6,670 nucleotides of DNA from an uncultured Neisseriaceae bacterium (GTDB taxonomy: Bacteria; Pseudomonadota; Gammaproteobacteria; Burkholderiales; UBA11063), in contig CALFYC010000156.1 in NCBI GenBank assembly GCA_937952895.1, positions 1 to 6,670 of the forward strand, written 5' to 3'. This document shows, in pieces, positions 1-6,022 of the stretch (within the stretch, counting starts at the first letter, position 1; each line of letters begins with the position of its first letter). The notes under the pieces are model-generated. The model was not told where the DNA came from. It did no database searches and saw only the letters and a list, made by a program, of their open reading frames with translations. The translations under genes and the position numbers were made by a program.

Positions 1-60
1 GTAGGGGCGCACAAGTGCTGCTGCTTTTTCCAATACACAGCAGGGCAATGGATATCTCAT
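1..60 (-). other. G+C-rich segment after the TraT-like gene, with an open frame of unknown meaning
   Basis: Positions 1-58 hold 30 G or C out of 58 by hand count, against about one third in the neighbouring gene. On the minus strand an ATG at 60-58 overlaps the TraT-like stop (ATGA) and opens a frame of 20 codons (MRYPLPCC, then VLEKAAALVRPY) that runs out of the window. GGA lies six bases before this ATG. It could be the start of a coupled downstream gene, a frameshifted remnant of the TraT C-terminus, part of a transferred or inserted sequence, or non-coding. I do not recognise the peptide. Confidence 0.2.
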
Positions 61-659
61 TGATTTCCAATTACTTGATCTGCCATTGATGCTACACGAG
101 TTTTATGTTTTTCAAAATCTGTAGCATTTTTACGCACAGATAATTGTAAATCAGTAATTAAAGAATAAGTCTTATCTGTTACCATTTGATCTGCAATCCA
201 TGAAGCTGCAGCAACCCCAGCACCAACTCCAACCCCCCAAGCAGTACTACCAGTTGCAACGCCTGTTGCAATTCCAGCAACTGCACCAGTCATTACTGAC
301 CCAAATCCAGAATCTGTTGATTTCCAAACCTCTTCTGGGTTTTTAGCTTGGCCAAACTGTAAAACATTAACTTGAATAATATCATGAGCTTTAGTTGGTT
401 TATCTACTACTTTATAGCCACCATTAGTTAAATCTTGTTTAATTTGTTGTGCTAGAGTAGTCAAATCTTCACTAGAAGTATTTTTAACTTCCACGTAGAC
501 GGTTCTATCTACTTCATCTACTGGATCTAGAAAAATACTTTCACTCATCTTTGATTCAACAACCAAATCCTTATGCTGAATAGAGGTTGACATAGCGGCA
601 CAGCCTTCAAAATTTACAAATAATAAATTAAAGATACAAAATAATGCTCTAAATTTCAC
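57..659 (-). CDS. traT: TraT-family outer-membrane lipoprotein, short C-terminus
   Basis: Homologue of TraT, the outer-membrane lipoprotein known from F-like plasmids for surface exclusion and complement resistance. After the putative lipidated cysteine it runs GCAAMSTSI, very close to plasmid TraT GCGAMSTAI. Further matches are KMSESIFLDP, VEVKNTSSEDL, GYKVV, IIQVNVLQ, a glycine/alanine-rich stretch at about 118-160, and YSLITDLQLSVR followed by HKTRVAS. I start at GTG 659: it has GGGGG five bases upstream and gives MKFRALF and a signal peptide. The longer frame begins at TTG 671, overlapping that ribosome site. The protein is 200 residues against about 244 for plasmid TraT; it lacks an internal segment before HKTRVAS and the last 20-odd residues. 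The lipobox is FEGC, not the usual LxGC. No transfer genes are nearby, so complement resistance or surface exclusion cannot be assumed. Confidence 0.87.
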   Translation of the reverse strand: MKFRALFCIFNLLFVNFEGCAAMSTSIQHKDLVVESKMSESIFLDPVDEVDRTVYVEVKNTSSEDLTTLAQQIKQDLTNGGYKVVDKPTKAHDIIQVNVLQFGQAKNPEEVWKSTDSGFGSVMTGAVAGIATGVATGSTAWGVGVGAGVAAASWIADQMVTDKTYSLITDLQLSVRKNATDFEKHKTRVASMADQVIGNQ

Positions 660-664
660 ATTAA

Positions 665-669
665 CCCCC
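665..669 (-). promoter_or_regulatory. Ribosome binding site deciding the TraT-like start
   Basis: GGGGG on the minus strand, five bases before GTG 659. It overlaps the alternative TTG start at 669-671, which therefore could not use it. This favours the GTG start and the shorter signal peptide. Confidence 0.6.
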
Positions 670-691
670 AATAAAATTTCTGTTACACAAT

Positions 692-697
692 ATTATA
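692..697 (-). promoter_or_regulatory. Likely sigma-70 -10 box for the TraT-like gene
   Basis: On the minus strand the hexamer TATAAT, identical to the sigma-70 -10 consensus, sits in the gap between ftsK and the TraT-like gene. Transcription would start near 685, leaving about 25 bases of leader that include the GGGGG ribosome site. No good -35 hexamer is seen 15-18 bases upstream, and the region is AT-rich, so a chance match is possible. Confidence 0.45.
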
Positions 698-721
698 AAT
701 ATACTTAAGCCTAACATATTT
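697..721. repeat. Imperfect inverted repeat in the ftsK/TraT-like gap
   Basis: On the plus strand AAATAT at 697-702 pairs with ATATTT at 716-721, and a further three pairs (TTA with TAA) can form inside after a small bulge. The element lies directly upstream of the -10 box and ends at the ftsK stop codon. It has no following T-run in the direction of transcription, so it is a poor intrinsic terminator. It could be an operator or merely AT-rich chance. Confidence 0.25.
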
Positions 722-3085
722 TTAAACACTTGTAGTTTTGAGCAATTCAAAACCACCACGCTCATTACGTCTAACCATACCAATAGTTTCAAGGTGAGTC
801 ATAATTCTTGCGGCACGATTATAGCCAATACCAAATCTAGTCTGGAGTGAACTAATTGAACAACGTTTTGAATCATAAATAAATTTTACTGCTTCATCAA
901 AAATTGCATCACGTTCAACACTATCTTCTCCAGAATCTTCTTCTAAGCCACCAGATTCACCATCAATTGTTGCACCACCGGATAGAATTTCCTCACAATA
1001 ATCTGGGGATCCCTTCGATTTCAAAAATTCTACCACTTTATGTAATTCATCATCATTTACATATGCACCATGAATACGTTGCGGAAAACCAGACCCGGGT
1101 GGCAAAAACAACATATCTCCCTGCCCAAGAAGCGTCTCTGCACCCATCTGATCTAAAACTGTCCGTGAGTCAATTTTACTTGAAACTTGAAATGAAATAC
1201 GCGCTGGAATATTTGCTTTAATTAACCCAGTAATAACATCTACAGATGGCCGTTGTGTTGCCACAATTAAATGAATTCCAACCGCACGAGCTTTTTGCGC
1301 AATACGCGCAATATATTGTTCAATTTTTTTACCCGTTACCATCATTAAATCAGCTAATTCATCAATAATTACCACAATATATGGCCATTTATTTAGATCT
1401 TCTGGATTTTCAGGGTCTGGGCTTAATGGGTTTTTAGGGGTAACACCACTTGCCAATAAATCTTGAATTTTTTGGTTAAATGATACTATATTCTTAGCAC
1501 CAAATTTAGCCATAATTTTGTATCGGCGTTCCATCTCAATAACCGCCCATTTAAGCGCATTAGCAGCTTGTTCCATATCTGTTACAACAGGGGCTAGCAA
1601 ATGTGGAATATCTTGATAAAATGATAATTCAACCATTTTAGGATCAATCATAATAAACTTAACTTCCTCAGGTGTTGCTTGAAAAAGTATTGATAGAATC
1701 ATTACATTAACAGCAACGGATTTTCCAGACCCTGTAGTTCCTGCTACTAATAAATGTGGCATTTTAGCTAAATCCGTAACAATTACATCTCCAGCAATAT
1801 CCTTCCCTAAAGCCATAGTTAGTTTACTTGAACTATTTCGATAAGCACTTGAATCAAAAATTTCTTTTAGATAGATTATTTGGCGTTTAAAATTTGGCAC
1901 TTCAATTCCCATGGAGTTTTTACCTGGAATTGTTTCAACAATTCTAACATTGGTAATCGCAAGACCTCGTGCAATTTCCTTACCAAGACCAACAATCTTA
2001 TCTCCTCTTACCCCACGAGAAGGCAATAGTTCATAGCGAGTTATTACAGGCCCTGCTTCAGCATTAATAACTTTTGCTTCAACACCAAACTCAGATAACT
2101 TATTCTCAATTGATACTGAAATGAAATCGATTGTTTCTGCAGATACCGTATCTGCCTGTTTTACCACATCACTTAATAATGAGGTATCGGGTAATTCCTT
2201 ATCAAATAGTTCTAACTCATCATGCACTTTAACTTGTTTAGGTTTTATTGTTTTTGTACGTGTAATCTTATTTAGCATACTTTTAACTGAAGACACCTCC
2301 TTGTCAATGACATCATCTTCATCAATAATCGGATCAAGATTATTCGCGATTGAAATCGTGGGTTCTATATCTTCATCATTAAATTCGGGCTCATGATCTT
2401 TTGGTTCAATATTTTTTTGTTTTACTTCTATCTGTGGATCTTTGCGACTAATGAGCTTAAATAAGGCAATATAGAAAATCTCTAAGAATAAACCAACTTT
2501 TTCAGCGATAGTAATAATATTTACATTAAAGGCAAATAAGAAAAGAGCAACAGTTGCCGTAAAAGTGAAAATAGCTGTTCCAAATTGACCAATTGAGATT
2601 AACAAATAAGTAAAAATCGTTTTACCAAGCATTCCACCAAAACCATTATGTAAATACTCAGTATGTGAAAAATATCCATTTAAATATTCAAAAGCCGCAG
2701 AACTTGCAAGTAAAAGCAAGAAACTAATAAATTTTAAAATACTATACCAACTACCAACTTCAACCTTATTCCGGATTATTTTACGATATCCAAGATAAAA
2801 CAAACCAATAACTAACCACCAACCAGAAATGCCAAATATTGAAAAAATTATATCTGAAACATATGACCCAAATTTACCAAATTTGTTATGCACAGTTACC
2901 ATATCAGAAATACGGAACCAGCATTGATCTAGTGGTGAATACGTAATTAACATAACTGCCAAAATAATTGAAAGTGCAAATAATAAAACAGCTATGGCAT
3001 CACTAATTAACATTGCTGTTTTTGAAGGTAAAATTGTCTCACGATTCTTTTTAGCAAATTTAGTGCTACTATTTGGTGCTAACAT
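722..3085 (-). CDS. ftsK: DNA translocase FtsK
   Basis: Septum-anchored, ATP-driven DNA pump that moves the chromosome termini apart at division and activates XerCD recombination at dif. It is 787 residues and complete. The N-terminal membrane domain has about four helices (near 27-48, 78-99, 113-133 and 158-187), with the conserved ITYSPLD after the first and GFGGMLG before the last. An acidic linker (about 215-320) is short compared with the roughly 600-residue linker of E. coli FtsK (1329 residues). The motor follows: Walker A GTTGSGKS at 449-456, Walker B VVIIDE at 571-576, and IVATQRPSVDVITGLIKANIPARI at 607-630 (split here by description only). The C-terminal gamma winged helix (about 727-785), with RFGIGYNRAARIM, is the part that reads KOPS sites and contacts XerD. 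ATG 3085 has AGGA nine bases upstream. Presence of gamma makes FtsK rather than a conjugative or sporulation relative the best call. Confidence 0.97.
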   Translation of the reverse strand: MLAPNSSTKFAKKNRETILPSKTAMLISDAIAVLLFALSIILAVMLITYSPLDQCWFRISDMVTVHNKFGKFGSYVSDIIFSIFGISGWWLVIGLFYLGYRKIIRNKVEVGSWYSILKFISFLLLLASSAAFEYLNGYFSHTEYLHNGFGGMLGKTIFTYLLISIGQFGTAIFTFTATVALFLFAFNVNIITIAEKVGLFLEIFYIALFKLISRKDPQIEVKQKNIEPKDHEPEFNDEDIEPTISIANNLDPIIDEDDVIDKEVSSVKSMLNKITRTKTIKPKQVKVHDELELFDKELPDTSLLSDVVKQADTVSAETIDFISVSIENKLSEFGVEAKVINAEAGPVITRYELLPSRGVRGDKIVGLGKEIARGLAITNVRIVETIPGKNSMGIEVPNFKRQIIYLKEIFDSSAYRNSSSKLTMALGKDIAGDVIVTDLAKMPHLLVAGTTGSGKSVAVNVMILSILFQATPEEVKFIMIDPKMVELSFYQDIPHLLAPVVTDMEQAANALKWAVIEMERRYKIMAKFGAKNIVSFNQKIQDLLASGVTPKNPLSPDPENPEDLNKWPYIVVIIDELADLMMVTGKKIEQYIARIAQKARAVGIHLIVATQRPSVDVITGLIKANIPARISFQVSSKIDSRTVLDQMGAETLLGQGDMLFLPPGSGFPQRIHGAYVNDDELHKVVEFLKSKGSPDYCEEILSGGATIDGESGGLEEDSGEDSVERDAIFDEAVKFIYDSKRCSISSLQTRFGIGYNRAARIMTHLETIGMVRRNERGGFELLKTTSV

Positions 3086-3094
3086 TTAGATATT

Positions 3095-3100
3095 TCCTGG
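3095..3100 (-). promoter_or_regulatory. ftsK: Ribosome binding site of ftsK
   Basis: CCAGGA on the minus strand, with AGGA nine bases before ATG 3085. It lies in the 35-bp gap after hemY and supports the chosen start, which also gives the expected short cytoplasmic N-terminus before the first membrane helix. Confidence 0.6.
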
Positions 3101-3120
3101 TTTATATTGATATTTAATAA

Positions 3121-4326
3121 TTAAACTAATGTATGAATATTTTGAATTAACATTCCTTCTGCATACTTAAGTAGATCCTGATTATCTGTAGCCTTAGCTA
3201 TAAACGATAAATATAAATATCCATCTATGCTTGGTTTGATTGCAATACTCGCATCCAAGTAACCACGTGCATTACCCCATAACCTAGAAAAATAAGCAAG
3301 AATTCCCATAGTAAGTAATAAGTGTGGATTAGCTAAATTGTTTTTAAGCAATTTTTCGCAAATTATTAATAAACGGCGAATTTGACGCTCTTCAGATACT
3401 TTTTTTGCTAATATTATGATACTTTCACCTAAACCAAAACTTAATTCTTGATTATCAAATTTTGCCAATAAATCTATGGCACTCTCTGATTGTTCTAATC
3501 TAATTAAGGCATCAAAATAAAACTTTGCCAATAACATATTTTGGCGATCTTTCGTCTCTAATTTATAATAAAAGTTATTTAATTCTTTAATATCGACTGC
3601 TTGGGAAAATAATCCACTAAAAACACGCAATTTGTAATTTTCAGCTTTATACTTTTCTAAATAGTCATATTTGATTAACCAATTTAACACCTCAAAAGAT
3701 TTCTCATAATTATTGAGTTTTAAATATACTTTCAGCATAATTCGATGAGCCGGAATATGTCGTTTATCTAAATTAATAATTTTATTTAAATTATCTAAAC
3801 ACGCACCATATTTTTGTTCTAAATATTGAACCTCTACTAATGCCATTAATTTGGCTAATTGCCATTTAATTTCTTTATATGCATCAAGATTACTTAATAA
3901 TTTTTCCTGCTTTTCAATATTACGCATGTAACACGCAGATTTAAATGCTAGCATTAATGCAATAAACTTATTATCTTTACTAAATTCTTTATTGATGGAG
4001 CTCATCGCATTTTTATATGCGCTACCATATTTACCTTCGAAATAGTTAACTCCAGCACTATTTAAATAATTACGACTTTGTAATAAATTATGTCTAGCTC
4101 TCCACTTCCTTAGTTTATTTGGCAAGCGATTTAAATTAATCCAAAAGCGTGTTAAATAGTAGAATAGTAAATATAAAACTAATACAATGATTATTAAAGT
4201 TGTAATCGTAAGATCAATGCGATAATTACCAAATAGCATAATCACTTGACCATGCTCACTGGTTACTAAAAAACCTAAAATAAATGCTAATATGACAAAA
4301 ATTATCAATTTTAACAATAGCTTCAC
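3121..4326 (-). CDS. hemY: HemY-family membrane protein with TPR-like repeats
   Basis: A 401-residue inner-membrane protein of the proteobacterial HemY family, the usual last gene of the hemCDXY cluster. Two hydrophobic helices occupy about residues 5-21 and 41-58, separated by the loop with EHGQVIMLFGNYRIDL that resembles the E. coli HemY N-terminus (HQGYVLIQTDNYNIE). The rest is helical and repetitive, TPR-like, ending with the family-typical LLTMGILAYFSRLWGNARGYL near residues 337-357. It is not the oxygen-dependent protoporphyrinogen oxidase of Bacillus that shares the symbol: no FAD-binding glycine motif is visible. Its role in heme metabolism is not defined biochemically. I start at GTG 4326 because GGAG lies six bases upstream; the longer frame begins at TTG 4338, whose first base... 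codon falls inside that ribosome site. It follows hemX by 42 bp and precedes ftsK by 35 bp. Confidence 0.9.
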   Translation of the reverse strand: MKLLLKLIIFVILAFILGFLVTSEHGQVIMLFGNYRIDLTITTLIIIVLVLYLLFYYLTRFWINLNRLPNKLRKWRARHNLLQSRNYLNSAGVNYFEGKYGSAYKNAMSSINKEFSKDNKFIALMLAFKSACYMRNIEKQEKLLSNLDAYKEIKWQLAKLMALVEVQYLEQKYGACLDNLNKIINLDKRHIPAHRIMLKVYLKLNNYEKSFEVLNWLIKYDYLEKYKAENYKLRVFSGLFSQAVDIKELNNFYYKLETKDRQNMLLAKFYFDALIRLEQSESAIDLLAKFDNQELSFGLGESIIILAKKVSEERQIRRLLIICEKLLKNNLANPHLLLTMGILAYFSRLWGNARGYLDASIAIKPSIDGYLYLSFIAKATDNQDLLKYAEGMLIQNIHTLV

Positions 4327-4332
4327 ATAATT

Positions 4333-4336
4333 CTCC
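4333..4336 (-). promoter_or_regulatory. hemY: Ribosome binding site deciding the hemY start
   Basis: GGAG on the minus strand, six bases before GTG 4326. The competing TTG start (4336-4338) shares a base with this site, so it could not be served by it. An ATG at 4327-4325 overlaps the GTG but is in another frame and is followed at once by TGA. Confidence 0.65.
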
Positions 4337-4368
4337 AACTTAATAAGAGATTTATCATTTTATCTAGA

Positions 4369-5289
4369 CTAAAGCGCATTTATTTGATTTAGCGCTTTAA
4401 CTGTTTGATCTATATTAACTTGAGACATACCCAAATTCACATGCAATAATTCATCTAAATTGATAAGTAATTGAGTTCTCACCGGAGTATCTGCAAAATA
4501 ACTTTGAATATTAATTTTTACGTTAGTCAAACTTCTCTGCCATGTATCGTTGTTACGTTCTAAAATTGCAGTTCTTGCATTTAATAAATCTAGTTTTATA
4601 CCTTGCCTTAGCACAAACTCTTCATCAGGTAATACCATAAATGGAGCACCGCCACTATTTAATTTAGAAATTTGAACAATTCCAACTAAACTATTTTTGA
4701 TATTAATGAAAAATTTACGCCATTTTGATTGTGATGGCGAATCTTTATTTATCTGACTAGTTACTTGAAAATTCACTAAAGGTAATTTGTCAATTTGCTT
4801 GATTACTTCATCTAGATCTCCAGATAACATAGCTGTATCAACTTTAGGAACTTGATTTAAACTTGTTATATCACTAGATAGTGCAAGTTTAATTTCAACA
4901 AATACTGCATCATGGCTATTAATTAATAAATTTTTAGCATAATTTAAAACACGTAGGGAATCTTCTGGATCATGATATACTAATAATAATTGATTTGCAA
5001 ATGCAATTAATTCATTTAATTGATATTTAGTAATTGCTAATTTATCTGAAGACAATATCGCTAATTTATCTTGTAACCCATTTACTTTTTGAGTTAAATT
5101 ATTCGTTTGCTCATTTTGTAAACTTGCTTGCGCATGCATTGCTAATCTAAGGAGATGAATCTCACTTTCTAATTGCTTTTTACTTATATGGTTGATATAA
5201 CAATCATATACAGCAAATCCAGTTACACATAAAAATAGAAAAATGACTAACCACAATTTTTTATTGTCTGATTTTACTACTTGAGTCAT
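4369..5289 (-). CDS. hemX: HemX-family inner-membrane protein
   Basis: A 306-residue single-pass membrane protein of the HemX family encoded after hemD. Residues 11-30 (KLWLVIFLFLCVTGFAVYDC) form the one hydrophobic helix, with a short basic cytoplasmic N-terminus, so most of the chain should face the periplasm. Residues about 36-85 are rich in spaced leucines and charged residues and look like a coiled coil. The C-terminal part has the family's LRQGIKLDLLNARTAIL segment (about 227-243) followed by WQRSLTNVKINIQSYF (about 250-265). It is shorter than E. coli HemX (about 390 residues), which has a longer low-complexity N-terminus. Family members are often labelled uroporphyrinogen-III C-methyltransferase, but no SAM-binding methyltransferase motif is visible here; the precise role is unknown. 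ATG 5289 has an AAGGGG ribosome site five bases upstream, within hemD. It ends with TAG. Confidence 0.88.
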   Translation of the reverse strand: MTQVVKSDNKKLWLVIFLFLCVTGFAVYDCYINHISKKQLESEIHLLRLAMHAQASLQNEQTNNLTQKVNGLQDKLAILSSDKLAITKYQLNELIAFANQLLLVYHDPEDSLRVLNYAKNLLINSHDAVFVEIKLALSSDITSLNQVPKVDTAMLSGDLDEVIKQIDKLPLVNFQVTSQINKDSPSQSKWRKFFINIKNSLVGIVQISKLNSGGAPFMVLPDEEFVLRQGIKLDLLNARTAILERNNDTWQRSLTNVKINIQSYFADTPVRTQLLINLDELLHVNLGMSQVNIDQTVKALNQINAL

Positions 5290-6022
5290 CTAAACCCCTT
5301 ATAAGATTAACCAATTCAGCTCGATTAGCATTAAGCGTAATATAAACTTCCACAACACCAAATTGTTTAAGTAAATTTGCAACTTTTGAATCAAGGGTAA
5401 TAAATCGGCATTGCCTTAATTCATTAGTGTAACCCATTTGCATGGCTTGATCAAATAAGCTTGTTACTAAAAGACTGCTAGTAATTATTATACCTTGCAA
5501 TAGACTGTTTTCGAGATTTTTTTTTAAGTATAAATTATCAATATTGGGAAGAATATGTTGATAAAGCTCTACTTCATCATAATTTAAATTATTTGTATCC
5601 AAGTATGATGAAATTAAATTTTTGCCCAAGTCTCCTCGAATAAGAAGAATGCGTTTATCAACCAGATTTAAGTTAGACATCACTTGAGCCCACAATGCAT
5701 CAGATCCTGAGTCATGTTTGGGAAACAAAACCAAATTGGGTAACTTTTTATTTAACAATGTTCCACTGACTTCACCAACAGTCAAAAAAGTAGCATTAGT
5801 AGCATTAGATAAAGCATCCAAACACATTTCAATGGCACTTGGTGAATTAATTACAACATAATCGTAATTATGAAGATTTTTTTTAAGATAATCTAATTTT
5901 TCAGAATTTAATCTAAGGTTTACCATTAGTAATGGTGATAACCTAATATCAATAGTATCTAGATCTTTTCTCATTTCCTCAAGTTTACTATCAGGAGCAC
6001 AAAGTAAATAAAACTTAGACAC
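5261..6022 (-). CDS. hemD: Uroporphyrinogen-III synthase
   Basis: Cytoplasmic enzyme that closes hydroxymethylbilane into uroporphyrinogen III while inverting ring D. The family is very divergent, so the call rests on fold-level motifs plus position after hemC. These are an N-terminal strand (KFYLLCAP), then YDYVVINSPSAIE at about residues 53-65, TVGEVSGTLL at about 81-90, ILLIRGDLGKNLISSYL at about 125-141, the following VELYQHILP, and GIIITSSLLVTSLF at about 177-190. The protein is 253 residues, close to the family's usual 240-270. I start it at GTG 6022, which overlaps the hemC stop in GTGTCTAA and gives a family-like N-terminus. The longer frame from GTG 6049 adds nine residues (35-bp overlap) and has only a G-rich stretch directly abutting it. 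No strong Shine-Dalgarno precedes 6022, so translation is probably coupled to hemC termination. The start is less certain than the gene. Confidence 0.9.
   Translation of the reverse strand: MSKFYLLCAPDSKLEEMRKDLDTIDIRLSPLLMVNLRLNSEKLDYLKKNLHNYDYVVINSPSAIEMCLDALSNATNATFLTVGEVSGTLLNKKLPNLVLFPKHDSGSDALWAQVMSNLNLVDKRILLIRGDLGKNLISSYLDTNNLNYDEVELYQHILPNIDNLYLKKNLENSLLQGIIITSSLLVTSLFDQAMQMGYTNELRQCRFITLDSKVANLLKQFGVVEVYITLNANRAELVNLIRGLDDSSSKIRQ
5295..5300 (-). promoter_or_regulatory. hemX: Ribosome binding site of the hemX-like gene, inside hemD
   Basis: AAGGGG on the minus strand, five bases before ATG 5289 and within the hemD coding sequence. A strong site here means the hemX-like gene can start translation on its own despite the 29-bp overlap. 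Confidence 0.65.

Noticed and set aside
18..43. CTGCTG/CAGCAG inverted repeat as a terminator for the TraT-like gene
   Set aside because: Only six pairs with a 14-base loop, and no T-run follows on the minus strand.
904..1221. 105-codon open frame on the plus strand inside ftsK
   Set aside because: It lies antisense to the conserved C-terminal half of ftsK, and its His- and Leu-rich peptide looks like a shadow translation with no recognisable domain.
2121..2396. 91-codon open frame on the plus strand inside ftsK
   Set aside because: It is antisense to the acidic linker of ftsK; its Ser-rich composition is what the complement of Glu/Asp-rich coding would give.
3101..3106. TATAAA on the minus strand before ftsK as a -10 box
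   Set aside because: It abuts the ribosome site at 3095-3100, so a transcript starting from it would lack that site, and no -35 match is present at the right distance.
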